From Tetradesmus obliquus (Eukaryota > Chlorophyta > Chlorophyceae > Sphaeropleales > Scenedesmaceae), in NCBI GenBank assembly GCA_030272155.1, contig CP126204.1, forward strand, positions 434,001-498,000: DNA of 64,000 nucleotides. Direction: 5' to 3'. Positions 1 to 12,247 of this stretch are shown here, piece after piece; positions within the stretch are counted from its first letter, which is position 1; every line of letters begins with the position of its first letter. The notes beneath the pieces were generated by a model. It was not told the origin of the DNA. It made no database searches and was given only the letters and a program-made list of their open reading frames with translations. The translations under genes were made by a program, and so were the position numbers.

Positions 1-330
1 GCGCACCTGCGCCAGCGAGAGGTCTGGGTTGATGCCAACAGCGACAGCAGCAGCAGCAGCAGCAGCATGCGTAGCTGGCAGCCAGCAGCAAGTGACATCT
101 GTTTTGCACCGTATGTGGCCCCACCTGCGCCGACGAGGGGTCTGGGATGACGCCTGCCTTCTCCAGCGTGATCCCACCAACAGCGACAGCAGCAGCAGCA
201 GCAGCAGCAGCATGCGTAGCCGCTAGCTGGCAGCCAGCAGCAAATGACATCTGTTTTGCACCGTATGTGGCCCCACCTGTGCCAGCGAGGGGTCTGGGAT
301 GATGCCCGCCTTCTCCAGCGTTGCTCCCAT
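1..330 (-). repeat. Tandem copies of the 3' edge of DRC11 exon 277-435
   Basis: The exon end plus its GTGGGG donor (real copy 264-330) recurs at about 112-176 and 1-40, with a roughly 150 bp period. The unit also contains a (CAG)n tract and a GCATGCGTAGC segment. The copies lie in the intron downstream of the exon (gene orientation). Confidence -1.
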
Positions 331-3300
331 GAAGGAGTAGCCGCCCAGGTAGTCTGCCAGCTCCACCTTGGGGGGGCTCACCAGCACGCCGTTGCTGGCC
401 AGCTCAGCAAACAAGGATTCCATGGAGCGGTCGGCCTGCAGGGAAGAAGGGATTGACACATGCAGCCTGTTGGTGTGAAATGCAGGGGGATCTGAAGGCA
501 GTGGCAGTGGCAGTGCAGCACGCCGTTGCTGGCCAACTCGGCAAACAGGGACTCCATGGAGCGGTCGGCCTGCAGTGGAGCCACAGGGAGGTCATTGGCG
601 TGAAATGCAAGGATTTTGAAGGCAGTGCACGCAGTTGCTGGCCAGCAAACAGCGACTCCATGGAGTTTTCGGCCTGCAGCGAAGCAGAAGCAGTGGAGAG
701 CAGTGGAGAAGAGGCAGACACAGGGAGGCTGCTGGTGTGGGCGATGGCGACGCATGAAGCAGTGCTGTACATGTGTACACGCCGTTGCTGGTCAGCTCCG
801 CAGCTCGGCAAACAGCGACTCCATTGAGCGGTCGGCCTGCAGTGCAGCAGAAACAGACACATGAAGCCTGTTGATGTGAAGTGCAAGAGGGTCTGAAGTT
901 GTGCACCGCATGTACACGCCATTGCTGGCCAGCTCAGCAAACAGCAACACCATGGAGCGGTCGGCCTGCAGTGCAGCAGAAACAGGCACAGGGACGCCAT
1001 TGGCGTGAGGTGCGGGGGGATCAAAGGCATGCACCGCATGTGCACGCCGTTGCTGGCCAGCTCGGCAAACAGCGACTCCATGGAGCGCTCGGCCTGGTGT
1101 GCAACAGAGGAAGACACAGGGAGGCAGTTCAATACCTGTGTGCCTGCGGTTACTGGCCAGCTGGCTAACAGAGGCTCCATGGAGCGGCCACCCTGGCGCA
1201 ACACAGGCAGACACACAAGATTATTTGCGGCGTAACACTGTGTGGGGCGAGTACAGCTAGCTTTCCCAGGCAGTTACAGCTGTACATCGTGCACATAAGC
1301 ACACCGTGGGGTCATTTTTCTTCTTGCCCTTGCCCCCCTTTGCCTTCTTGCCGCCCGCCCCTTTCTTGGCCTTGCCGCCCTTCTTCTTCTTGGCCTTCTT
1401 GCCTGCTTTTGCCGCTGCCTCTGCCGCCACCAGCTCCTTCAGGTTGGCCAGCAGCGTGCGCATCTCCTCGTCAACCTGCAGGGGCATGAACGAAGCCCTA
1501 GTGCAACTGAGACACGCAGGCTACGACGTGGCTTCGGCATTACGTTTCATGTGGTGGTCAGGCGTCCATTCCAGGCTGGATCCAGCTGGTCCTGGCAGCT
1601 GCACAGCAAATGCGCGTCCACATACTTGCCTGGAATTGAACATCTTAGTTGTTGCTGCCTGGGCGCTACTGCCTGCTGCCGCGGCATCCCCATACAGTGC
1701 AGTGAGGCAACACGCTGCATTTCATGAGACCCGCCCAGCCGCACCTGCTGCCGGACCTCCTCAAACACAAGCGGCCGCAGCTCATCTTTCAGCAGCTCCG
1801 GGTCGTGCTGCTGCTCCCAGCTGGCGCCCCCAGGGGCGGGCCGCTCCTGCCACTTGCCGATGTACTCAGCCACGGCCCCTTCTATCAGCGGGATGAAGGC
1901 GCTGCTGATGACCTCAGCTGTGCCGCTGCCCTCTGCAGCGGCATCACCTGCAGCGCACAACAGCCACAAGCAGCAGCACTCGGGTTCCCTGTTGGCCACA
2001 GTGGTATGCAACCCTCGATCAGCGGAATGAAGGCACTGCTGATGACCTGTGCGGTGCCGCTGCCTCCGCAGCGGCATCACCTGCAGCACACAGCAGCCAC
2101 ATGCAGCAGCAATCGAGTTCCCCTTTCAGCTACAGTGTGATGCAACCCTCAATCAGCGGGATGAAGGCGCTGCTGATGACCACAGCTGTGCCGCTGCCCT
2201 CTGCAGCGGCATCACCTGCAGCGCACAGCAGCCACATGCAGCAGCACTCGAGTTTTCCTTTCAGCTACAGTGTGACGCAACCTTGGATAAGAGGGATGAA
2301 GGCGCTGCTGATGACCTCAGCTGTGCCGCTGCCCTCCGCAGCTGCATCACCTGCAGCGCACAGCAGCCACATGCAGCAGCACCCTGGTTCCCCTTTTCAG
2401 CTGCAGTGTGATGCAACCCTTGATCTAAGGGATGAAGGCGCTGCTGATGACCACAGCAGTGCCGTTGCCCCCCACAGCGGCATCTCCTATGTGAAACAAA
2501 CAGCCACAGGCAGTAGGACGTTGGCTGTCTGCATGAGCACAACATGACCCCGTGCCTACTATAATCAAGCAGTTGCTTGATGAGGATGTGGCTGGCATCA
2601 TGCGGCTCACGATAGCTGATCTCATTGGGCTAGAAACGTGCATTGCCGCTCACCCTTGCCGCCGCCCTTAGCGTCTTTGCCTGCCGGCTTCTTGGCTGCT
2701 GCTGCGCCTGGCTTGCCGCCCTTCTTGGACTTGTCGGCAGCAGCAGCAGCCTCGTCAGCCAGCAGCTCCTCCACAGACGGCAGCGGCGGCTGCAGAATCA
2801 CCTGCAGGAACAACACACGCGAAGCACACAAGGTGCGTGTGAAGAACACCTATGTGGTGAGCTGCTCACAGGCACCTGATATGCTGGAGCAAACATGACT
2901 TGCTGCTCAAGATGCACATGCTTATGGGCTGTGCTGCTCCCAGGAGAGGTTATGGCTGGTCCATTAGCTTGCAGGTGCGCAAGGCATGAAACCAGTTGTG
3001 CAGCATACCTTGGAGCCGCCTGCTTCCTCTGGTGGCAGGTCTGGGTACTCGCCAGTTTGTGGGTTGCGGTTGGCAATGAACCAGGCGTTGATCTGCATGG
3101 CAGAAGGTAGCAAGCAAACCATGCTGTGAGCTAGTAGATTTCTACATCAATGCGTGCAACATGCCTAGGAGGCCCTTGCCTGCGTGAGGTTGAGCCTTTT
3201 GTGCATGCAGTCGCTCCGCATGCTTAGCTCACTTTGTCCTGGATGGCCTCTCGCATGTCCTCCCCTTCTGTCTCCAGCACCTTGGCCTTGAGCGACACAA

Positions 3301-5950
3301 CAGCATCGTCATACCTGCAGCAGCGCAGCAGCCGCAAGCTGCAGTGTGAGCAAGAGTCATACCCTCCTTGTTTCAAGACTGCACAAGTAACAAGACCTTA
3401 AATCTGCCACCCAAAGCAACACTACCCTGTAGTTGCAGCGCACAATGATGCACGCTACACTGCCTGGTGACCACAACCGTGCATGCTCACTTTCTCAATG
3501 TGCCATGTTCCGGGTCCAGCAGCTGCTGCTTGCGCGCTAACAGGTGCCGTGCCTCAATGGCCTGTGGGTCAGCTTTGGGGTCAACAGGCTGCAGCACAGG
3601 CCAGGTTTCGAACACCCAGCAGCAACAGCAGCAACAGCAGCAGAAACACTGTTGCCAGTGGCAGCATCAACACATGTGTGCAGCTGCATCTGCTGGAGCA
3701 CGCAGCAGCTGCAAGTGGCATTACATCATGTACAACCGAGCAGGTCGTTTTGAAACAAACCAACACCCACCCAGCAACACCCAGCTTGCGCGCTACGATC
3801 CTGTGCTTGTACTGCCCAGGCACCCACCTGGGGCTTCATGCCCACAAACACCAGCTCCTGGTTGGCCTCCTGCCGCACCCTGTTGCGCCACAGGCAGCCG
3901 CGCAGCATGCTCTGCGCAACCAACACAGCACGGCACAGCAAGCCAGGTGAGGGAGCTGCGCCCTTCAACTACCATACAAGCAGTGCCGCAACGTGGCGCA
4001 ACAATACATGCACTAGCAACGACAGCATGATAGGGACATCGGCATGAGGGCAGCTATTGACTGCGGCGGCCGCACCTGTATTTTTGTGACTGCCTCATCT
4101 TTGCTGAGGGCCACGCCAGCCTGCCGCCGCCGCTCCTCAACTGTCCTGCTGCGCTTGGCTGACGCTACTAGGCGTGTGCGTTCACGTGCCTGCAAGTTCA
4201 ATAACAGGGACCGCGTGAGAGTTTGTTCATCACCCGCTTCTTTCCTGCTACAGAAATGGTAGGCATGGCAGAATTCATAAGCATTTGCATGACATGCAGC
4301 AAAGCCAAACTACAGCTTGTATGTGCTGTTGCTGCAGCACAAGCCTACCTGCCGGCCCCGCTCATTCCTGATAATGACAGCAACTGCCTCTTCAGGCAGC
4401 AGTGGTGGCCCGCTGCTGACAGCATTAGCGCTGTTGCCCTGCTTGCTGCTGTTGCCGGTTACGACAGCACCTGCATCTGCTGCTCCCTGCTGGTTGGCTT
4501 GCTGGTACTTCTCCAGCAGCACTTGCAGGAACTTGTCCCTGTCGTTCAGCTCCTGCAAGGCAGCAGCAACGCCAGCGCCATGCACAGCAGCACAGCAGCC
4601 GTTGCGATTGCCGTGTATATGTCAATGCCCCGCCACAGCTGGCGCAACCTGCAGAACAGCGTGCACTCCTGGACGGGGGAGCTGCACATGTACATACCAC
4701 AGGCTGCGCTGCTGCAGCTGCTATGAGCTGCTGGCCAGCACTGCTGCGGTCCTGTTCCCCCTCTCACCTTGGCCCTGTCCTCTATGAAGTACCTCGGCAC
4801 CGGCACCTCCAGCACGTCTGGAGTAAGTTTCAGGTCCACCAGCAGGTCATCCAGCTGCACAAAGTCCAACCCGCGGTTCAGCTTCACCTGCGGTGCATGG
4901 CAGCAGCAGCAGCAACAGCAGCAGGTCAAGTGGACATGGTAGCAGCGGGCAGCGGGCAGCAGCACCCACCAGATGTCTGCTGGCAGAGGCCTTACAAGGC
5001 ACAGCCTGCTTAGTGTGGTGGCTCAGTGGGCCCGTGGCTGCTACAGGTGGCTTGTGTACAGGGTTGCTGGCATGCAGCAATCCCGCAGGCCCCAAGCCAG
5101 GTCTGAGTTCAGATGTTGGTGGTGTTGGTGGTGGTGCTGCTGGTCGTGCTGCTGCTGCTGCTACTGCTGATACTGCTGCACTGCTGCTGTTGCATCGCCC
5201 ATGCACAGCTGCCAAAGCGTCCAGCTCAGGCACAGCATCACATAAACATAGAGTCATGTGTAGATGGCACAACTGCTGGCTGTTGCATTGGTGGCAGCAG
5301 TGCTGCACTGCTGGCCCCTAGTTGAAGGAATGCACTGGCCTGTGCCTCGACACCGGTGACCCTTCTGCTCAGCCATTTGTATGCCGCTGCTGCAGCTGCA
5401 GCTCATGCTGCTGATGCTTTCAAACCAAATAGCATACGCACCAGCCAGTGCCGTATCTCCAGCATGCGCCCCATGCATGCTTCCAGGGCTTTCTGCATGT
5501 CCTGGCGCTTCTGCGGCTGCAGCATCTGATCGTAAGCTGCCTCCAGCTTGTGGAATATCTGCAGATACTTGATGTATATGCAGGCCCATTCTGACAACTC
5601 CTGCATGCATTTAAGAACCAGTGCTTGCAGGCAAGGGGTGGGGAGCAGGGCATTGTGCCGCTGCGCAATGAGCTGGTGGTGACTGTTGCCGCTGCACAAC
5701 ATGTGCACGGCATCAACGCTGAATGAGGAGGTGCGCATGCTGCTCCTTACGCCTGGCAGACATATTGTGTGGCTATGCGCGCACTGTTGCTGTGCGGCAA
5801 CATGGCTGTCGTCAGCATCACTGATGAGCACTGCTTCCTGCGCAGTACTCGTCGCGCTGCTGCTGTGCTGACCTTCGGTGCCAGTGCTGGGTCCTCCGGA
5901 TTCTCTGCTTCTAGCTGGTCCAACAGCTCCATCATGGCCTCCCGCCACAT
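1..5950 (-). CDS. DRC11: Dynein regulatory complex subunit 11 (IQCA1-like), C-terminus beyond window
   Basis: Cilium/flagellum nexin-dynein regulatory complex subunit, an IQ plus AAA protein (family knowledge). Thirteen exons join in frame (568 codons): 5950-5873, 5600-5442, 4887-4768, 4552-4349, 4189-4076, 3911-3828, 3588-3491, 3314-3233, 3092-3009, 2801-2654, 1947-1745, 1475-1305, 435-277. Seen in order: family-typical N-terminal YLQIFHKLEAAYDQM (about residues 37-51), VPVPRYFIEDR (about 107-117), an IQ motif IQSMLRGCLWRNRV split by an intron (about 224-237), Lys/Ala-rich basic stretches, and DYLGGYSFMGATLE just before the expected AAA module, which lies beyond position 1. The start ATG is at 5950; an in-frame CTTGCAG just upstream could be an acceptor, so an extra 5' exon is possible. 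Two exons carry arrays of degenerate edge copies in the introns. Implies a flagellate life stage. Family assignment is strong; gene end is not visible. Confidence -1.
390..1200 (-). repeat. Seven tandem copies of the 5' edge of DRC11 exon 277-435
   Basis: The acceptor CTGCAG followed by codons for ADRSMESLF recurs at about 421-440 (real exon), 553-577, 656-682, 818-842, 950-972, 1078-1100 and 1174-1196. Spacing is about 95-160 bp. Copies lose splice-site and codon identity with distance: the two farthest lack CTGCAG and some have stop codons. They fill the intron between 1305 and 435. Confidence -1.
1880..2520 (-). repeat. Five tandem copies of the 5' edge of DRC11 exon 1745-1947
   Basis: The segment encoding EVISSAFIPL with its upstream CTGCAG recurs with anchors at 1893 (real exon), 2026, 2161, 2296 and 2432, a period of 133-136 bp. 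Only the copy nearest the gene body continues into the full 203 bp exon; the other four lie in the intron. The period is the most regular in the window. Confidence -1.
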
Positions 5951-7014
5951 GATGTCGTATGTGCTGCAAGTGAGTACTACATTGCATGGTCATGGTTGTA
6001 CTGCTGTTCTGTTTAGAGTCAGTGCGGAGTGCAGGGTGCTCAAGCTGAGCTGTGTTCATGCCATGAAAGTGAGTGAAGTAACTCTCTGATACTGTATATG
6101 AGACTCACACGTTCGCCATTTCAGCTAGTTCCCAGTTCGACCCTGCCTGCTGCGATAGTTCACCCCATTACTTTTGAAGAAAAGTAGAACAGTTACAAAA
6201 ACAGTTGTTTATTACGATTTTTTGCAGCTAAGGCATGACGGAACGTGTCTAGGGTTTCCTGCCATCTTTGTGACACCGTGACATGTCTGCCTGCTTGGCA
6301 GCGTGGCAACATACAACCATTTCAGTACTTACCGTCATTTAAATCTGAGACGTCTGATATATTATCAGGATTGGCGCTAGCTCACGTCGAGTCTGTCAAT
6401 TCGCAGCAAGTTTCATCTTGACCACACTCTCCAAGGCGAATCAGGCGTTTGATCCCGGATGTTCATACATATTTTGGTATTAGTCCCACTACTAAACAAT
6501 TATTGGACGCGTCATCTGGTTTGGCTGGCGCTGATGGTGAGAAGGCAGCAGTGTTTTGGTGTTGCCACAACAGCGAATTTTGTTGATGGGTTTGGTGGTT
6601 CCCACATGAGCCTGCCATCTCCCACTAACAAACTTGTTGCAAGAGGGGGGAAATCATGGGGGGAGGGGCAAATAATGTACTAAGGTTGGTTGGTTGGCCA
6701 TGTCCTGGAAACATGTGGTGGTTTGCCACACATGTGCACGATGATGTACTGTTGCTAGGTTGGTGTTGCTTAGTAAACATGTGGTAAAGGTCGTGGTCAT
6801 GATGAGGTGCCTGAGGCAAGCTCATGTTGGCTGCTCAGCATTGCTGTGTATAAGACTTGCCTTTCATTGCCGCTGCTGCCTGGGTGCTGCTCATGGCTGA
6901 GGCTACGGCAACAAGCAGTGCCCGGCATGTCACCAGCAGTTTGCTCGCTGATACTTCACTGCAGTTGTCTCAAGGTCGTCATACAGCAAGATTTGCTGAC
7001 TTCCCCAATCATGA
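5951..7014. other. Intergenic, no supported gene
   Basis: This lies between the 5' end of DRC11 and the outer end of the left inverted arm. It is relatively AT-rich, with some G-runs near 6645-6670. No exon with coding character or plausible splice sites was recognised; the promoter of DRC11 is presumably near 5950-6300, but no clear TATA was identified. Confidence -1.
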
Positions 7015-7878
7015 TGTCATGCCAGTAAGTTACAAAGTGTAACAAGAGCAAAGCCATACGGAAAAGGAGCACTGCATGTAGCGTGATCTTCCATGCCAGC
7101 GCCAATGGCTGGCTGCCTGCCGACAACTATCACGCCGTTGCCGAAACCACAGCACTGCCTCAGCCGAGGCTGCAGCAGCTCTGACAGGCAGAGATATACC
7201 GCAAAGGGTACAATAAACAAATCCCTGAGCAAGGTGGCGCAGGGCATGACACCTGCTGGCTGATAAAGACACCTGATAGCAGGTACTGCTGGCTTCTAGC
7301 ATGACCAGCTACTCAAGCACATGAGCAGGCTGTCATTGCAGCCACATCCGGCAGCAAGTTGCTGCTATACAATGAGGTAACACTGCAAGAATTGCAGGCA
7401 AAGGAAGCACATGCGTGACGGCAGTGCTAGCACTGCGGCAGAAACATTTTGTGTCGTGCTGCTGAAAAATCTGTGGAGAAAACAACTATGTGCATGCTTT
7501 GATCACAACACTGGCCCTACACTGCGAAACGTGAAGTGTCATGTGCCAGAACAGAGTATTGAGGAGCACAATGGCATGTGCTTGAAGTATTCACTCGACA
7601 ACAGAGCCCAAGAAAGGCATGGATGCAAGTGGTATGGGTGACTGTGCTGGTCGACAACAGAAGCAAGCAAAGGCAAACCAATACGATGCAGGCCTGGTCT
7701 AAAGCATGAATTTTGATGATCAAAAAGTAGCAAAGGAGATGAACGATGAAGAACATTCCTGGGCAAGTGCATGCAGCAAAGCACTGCAGCACGCCACATC
7801 CCACTCAGGAAACACCACACGGTAACCAGCTGGTGAAAGCTGGTACAATTGTATCTTCCAGCATCAGCTGGGATATGC

Positions 7879-10800
7879 TCAAGCGTGCAGGTCAGAGTAC
7901 AGCTTGGCACCCACAACATGGAACATGCTGATGGATGCCTCCTCCAGCTCTGACTTGGTCAGCGTGCATGTCTTGTCGCTTGACTTGAACACATACACCT
8001 CACACTCAGCCGCAGCACTGCATGTATCCTTGCAGGCAGCCTCGTCAGCAACAACGGCAGGGCTGGCAAGAGCAGCACCCACAGCCTGGGTCAGGCCCCA
8101 CACAGAGTAGTCATCACCATTGCCGATCTTGAAGCCAACAGTGTGGGTGGGGTTGCTGGCCTCCTCAGACAGCAGGCTGCACTGGCCGCCGCCACCAGCA
8201 GCGCTCACAAACTTGTACATCACGCAATCTGCAGATCCAGTGCAGACGTCACCGCATGCGGCAGCATTGGCGGCTGTGTTGTCAGGGGTCCAGGCATTCT
8301 CATCGGCCAGGTTGAACACGTCGTTGCGGGCATCAATCAGGGTGGAGTAGCACTGCTGGGACTGGGTGGCACCCTTCTTGGAGGTGGAGCCACTGGCGCA
8401 AGCTGCGCAGGCATCGCCAACCTTGGCGCCGCCAGAAGCAAATTTGCCATAGTCGCACTGCCCGCAGTTAGCACCACCAAAGCCTGGTGCGCAGACAGTG
8501 CACTCAAGAATGCTGGTAGACTCATCCTCCTGAGTGGAGTAGCCAGCATCGCAGGCGGTGCAGGTGGCGTTGGGTGCAAGCTCGGATCCACCAGTGGAGA
8601 AGCTGCCCTTGTCGCAGGGGGCGGGGATGCCATCAGCGCCCATCTTCCAGCCGGCCTGGATGACGCACTGGGTTGCAGCAGTCTTGCCAGCAGCGACAGT
8701 AGTCCAGCCAGTGCCGCAGCTGCGGCAGGGCAGGCGGTTCTTGCCCTCGTTGTATGTGCCGACTGGGCACTCCTGGGGGAGGGTGGCGGTGGTGCCCCAT
8801 CCTTCCTTGACCAGGCAGGCAGCCTCAGAGGTGTACAGGCCTATGCGTGCTGCGCTGTTGAGGATGTCCAGGGTGAGCATGTCGGCGGGGCAAGCAGTGC
8901 AGCGGGCGTTGGCCACGGCAGCACGGTCCACGCTGTCACCGTAGGTGTTCTTCTCGCAAGGCGCAGCCACCATGGGGGACATGGAGGTCAGGCCGTAACC
9001 GGCGGGCACCAGGCAGGCATCCTTGGACACGGAGCCAGCCTCCTTGGTGATGAGGCCAGAGCCGCACTGCAGGCAGGAGCAGGCAGCAGCAGGGAGCAGG
9101 CAGCAGCAGATGGCAGCAGAGGATATCAGTGCCAGGTCTTGTGTTGGGTGATGAGACATGCAGCAGCAGCAGCAGCAGCAGCAGCCTGTATCTGGTGGTC
9201 AAGCAGCTGATACGCCTTGCGCTTTCACTGCTTCAGGCTTGGATTATAAACAGCAATGGCAGCACGAGGTTTTGAATAAGTGGCTGACTGCTTGTGACTG
9301 TGTGGCAACGCTAGTACGATTTGCTTCCTGCAAGCATCTCTGCAGTATCAACTCACCGCCACGCATGGGTTCCTGTTCCAGTCGGCCTTGTAGGAGCCGA
9401 CAGGGCAAGCAGTGATAGTGGTTGCACCGTCAACCAGCTCAAAGCCGGGTGGGGCCAGGCACAGGGCAACACCAGTGGCGCCAGTCTCCTTGGTCTTCCA
9501 GCCGTTGGGGCAGGCAGTGCAGGACGTCACATTTGCCTCCTGGTCCTGGTAGGTGTCCAGGGGGCACTTGATGGCATTTGTGGAGTTGGTGGAGTCAATG
9601 AAGTAACCCTTGAGCGCCAGGGAGCATGCGGCAGCGGTGGTGGCGCCCTCATTGGCGGTGGTGATGCCATCAGGGCAGGGGATGCAGTTGGCGTTGGAGT
9701 TCAGAGCGATGGAGTATGTGCCCTTCTGGCACAGCTTGCCGATGCCCTTGTCCATGTAGGAGCCGGCAGGGGCCTCTGCAGAAGCAAAGCAGCAGCAGCA
9801 AGTAGGCAGCAGGATGTCAGCCTATGCACAGAGGCACACGGCATGGCTGTGTGGCAGTCAGTGTTGCTGCTGCTTGCCCAGCTATGTGAACTGCTCCGAC
9901 AAAAAATTGGCTGCCATCTGCTGTGTCAGCATTGCAGCTCGCATTGCCGTCTGCCAGCAGGAGCTGCCACATCATGCATGCAGCAATGCACCAGACGCGC
10001 AAGTAACAGAGGCACAATGATGTTGTCCCCCACACGTGAAGTGCAGCGCTGGGCAAAGCAGCAGCACACAAACAGCACAGCAGGCACTCACGGCATGCTG
10101 CAGCGGATATTGAGCCGATGGCAGCGGTGGTCAGGCCTGCGCCGCACTTCTGGCAGCCGGCAGTGTTCTGGCCCACATTGTAGGTGGCAATGTCGCACAC
10201 CACGCCGGCCAGGGACACCTTGCCGTCGCTGCCCTTGCTGGAGGTGCGGCCGTAGCCGGGCTTGGTGAAGCACTGCGCCTGGCTCTTGGCACCGGCAAAG
10301 GTGGTCAGCAGGCCATCTGGGCAGGTGGACTCTGCATTGGTGGGGTTGGTGGCATCACCACCTGGGCAGAAGTTGCCCTGGGTGCATGGCTGGCAGTTCT
10401 TGTTGGCATCCATGGCCAGGCCGGGGGCACAGTCTACAGGGCACAGTACAGGGCAGGCAAGGTTCAGGTGTCAGTGCCGTGATTGATGAAGCAGCGGTTG
10501 AAGTGGATGCAGCCAGCCCAGCAGCATGAATGCCACAGCCAGCAAATGGCCGCTGGCAGCAGCGAAGAGCAAGCATGGCACTGCACCAAGTGACCAGTCC
10601 GCAAGGGACACAGTGCTTTTAGCTGCTGCTGTTGCTTGTGCTGCTGCTCAGTCTGGATGGGCAGGACAGATCAGCCAACTCACCGCATGTCTTTGAGATG
10701 CCATCACGGCGCAGCCTGTAACCGCTGGCGCAGCTGGAGCACACCAGCTCACTGCGGCGGGTGCCTGGGATCCTCTGGTTGCGGCACTGGGAGCAGTGGG

Positions 10801-10945
10801 CGTCGATTCTGGTACAGTTGGGGGACTTGGCAGCCTGCAGTAGGTTGCGACCCTGCTCTTCTGCCTCAAGGTTCCACCTGGAGGCCTGTACAGAAGCAGC
10901 ACACAGCAGCACAAGGGCTGCTGCGGCCAGACACTTGCGAGCCAT
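7879..10945 (-). CDS. Secreted Cys-rich protein with ephrin-receptor-like repeats and C-terminal PAN-like modules (left copy)
   Basis: Four exons, 10945-10684, 10433-10092, 9775-9357 and 9066-7879, give 736 residues. MARKCLAAAALVLLCAASVQA is a clear signal peptide. Residues about 40-575 are repeated Cys-rich units of the GCC2/GCC3 (ephrin-receptor-like) style, with phrases such as CPDG and CPVGTY. About 580-645 and 660-720 are two PAN/Apple-like segments (CGDVC...CVMYKF and CKDTC...CEVYVF). No transmembrane segment follows, so secretion or cell-wall attachment is inferred; no enzyme motif is visible. It differs from the right copy by only about three bases in the last exon, one of them changing Leu to Phe after CPADM. 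TATA box at 11129-11135. The domain-style call is moderately sure; the function is unknown. Confidence -1.
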
Positions 10946-11128
10946 GAAAACTGTTTGCTAATCAAGAAGGTAAAGATTTAAAACAATCGTAAATGAACTG
11001 GCTGTAGGCTGAAAGCAGTTGCTCGGTTCCACGTGTCTAATTGTCGTTTGAATGCGTGACTAGCGGGCGCTTTGATGGTAGCTATGAAACAACGTGATTG
11101 CTGATATCTAATGATGCATTTCATGCGT

Positions 11129-11135
11129 CTATATA
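11129..11135 (-). promoter_or_regulatory. TATA box of left Cys-rich gene
   Basis: TATATAG lies about 185 bp upstream of the start codon, at the exact mirror position of the box in the right arm, so the promoter is duplicated too. Confidence -1.
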
Positions 11136-11379
11136 GGCTCCAGCGCTGAGTTCGCCGTGTCGCACACTGTGACGGACTGGCCAGAAGAGTGACAAGTGCA
11201 GTCCTCCACTGCGAAGTGCACAGAGACACCCGGGCGACATCTCAGAGAAGTTCGCATCCTAGTTCCAATGGTTAGCACTGCGCCAGTCCTCTTCGAACTC
11301 CGGGTGGTTCTATCACTGCTTCGACTGCCGATACAGGGCAGCAATGCTTCACCGTGCACACTGGCAAGTCCGAGCACTG

Positions 11380-11414
<35 letters not shown>

Positions 11415-11760
11415 CTGCCCACGGCTCTTTGTTCTCAGCACACTGCGCTGTGCATCAACATCCGGCATCAGTGTAGGTGGCATCGGCAGCATACGAGTCA
11501 AAAGTGTTTAACAGTGGCGGCAGCAGCAGCTAGGGCAACCCGCCTATCCACACACCGCCTTGCCTGGGCAGTCACGACAGCCTAATACTAGTATGAAAGG
11601 AACGAATTCATATGGCTCCAGGATTCCAGTAGCAGTGCACGCCTGTACTGAAGCACCACACACCGCAGCCAGCCAGCAGCAAAGTGCCTGCATCTGACTG
11701 CCAAAAACAGTGATGAGCTGATGAGTGTCTCGAGACAATATTAGACGCATAATCGCTCAC

Positions 11761-11959
11761 CCACAGTGTCGACACCTGCTTTGACAAAAGGAATTCCCTG
11801 CAAAGTTACATGTGGGTCGCTGGCACCATTTTTGATGGTATGAGCCACAACAGTTTGAACACTTTGAGGCTTTGATTTGCTGCCAGTATTACACACTGAT
11901 GTTTGAGTTCCTGCAGCCTGGCCGGCAGCAACAGCAGCCAGCAACAAGCTAGCCGACAA
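11761..11959 (-). CDS. Possible exon with a signal-peptide-like start, unrecognised
   Basis: This open stretch encodes a hydrophobic Ala/Leu-rich segment (SASLLLAAVAAGQAAG) followed by about 45 polar residues, and ends at a good GTGAGC donor. There is no in-frame ATG; a CTTTTGCAG just upstream could be an acceptor, so it would be an internal exon. No partner exons were identified. It may be a remnant or a chance ORF. Confidence -1.
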
Positions 11960-12103
11960 TGCTGCAAAAGCGAGGTGTGCATCAGGAACCAGCTGCTGCA
12001 GCAGCAGCGGACACGATGATCTGCACGCTATGACTCACTATCACAGCAACGTTCACCACAAGTTGGCCACAGCAACGGCATCAACACACTATGGTCACCA
12101 GCA

Positions 12104-12247
12104 AGTCCAGTTGCAGGTCAAGGCACGTCCAGTTGCACACTATGCAACTGGACGTCACATGTGGCACGTCAAGTTGGGACTGGACGTGGGCGACGTCCAG
12201 TTGACAACTGGACGTCGAGAAAGCAAACTGGACGTGCAACTGGACTC
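12104..12247. repeat. Cluster of about nine CAACTGGACGT / ACGTCCAGTTG motifs
   Basis: Within about 145 bp the 9-11 bp core occurs near 12105, 12126, 12144, 12167 (variant), 12179, 12191, 12205, 12225 and 12237, in both orientations. Two pairs form inverted repeats with short loops. Because it sits between the two divergent twin genes it could be a shared regulatory array or a hairpin-forming region; this is inference. Confidence -1.

Larger units (their letters stand above)
7015..11348. repeat. Left arm of a 4.3 kb inverted duplication
   Basis: The reverse complement matches 13183-17524 essentially base for base. Mirror coordinates sum to 24531 across the 5' part and 24530 after a single G indel in intron 2 (left about 10028). 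Homology ends abruptly at 11348/13183 on the inner side and fades through several indels at 7015-7080 on the outer side. It contains one complete gene and its promoter. Confidence -1.

Noticed and set aside
404..1216. 270-codon minus-strand open frame
   Set aside because: It runs through the array of DRC11 exon-start copies in changing frames and reflects repeat structure, not a separate protein.
1880..2520. Regularly spaced repeats considered as a CRISPR array
   Set aside because: Repeat units are long and degenerate, contain exon sequence and have no short unique spacers; the DNA is eukaryotic.
1724..2547. Plus-strand repetitive open frames
   Set aside because: They are antisense to the five exon-start copies of DRC11; the repeated peptide is a by-product of the 135-bp array.
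8143..9210. 355-codon plus-strand open frame, and its mirror at 15320-16387 (-)
   Set aside because: It is exactly antisense to the last exon of the Cys-rich genes; the sense strand has signal peptide, Cys-rich repeats and correct splice phases.
9321..10268. 315-codon plus-strand open frame
   Set aside because: Antisense shadow of exons 2 and 3 of the left Cys-rich gene, running through both an exon and an intron.
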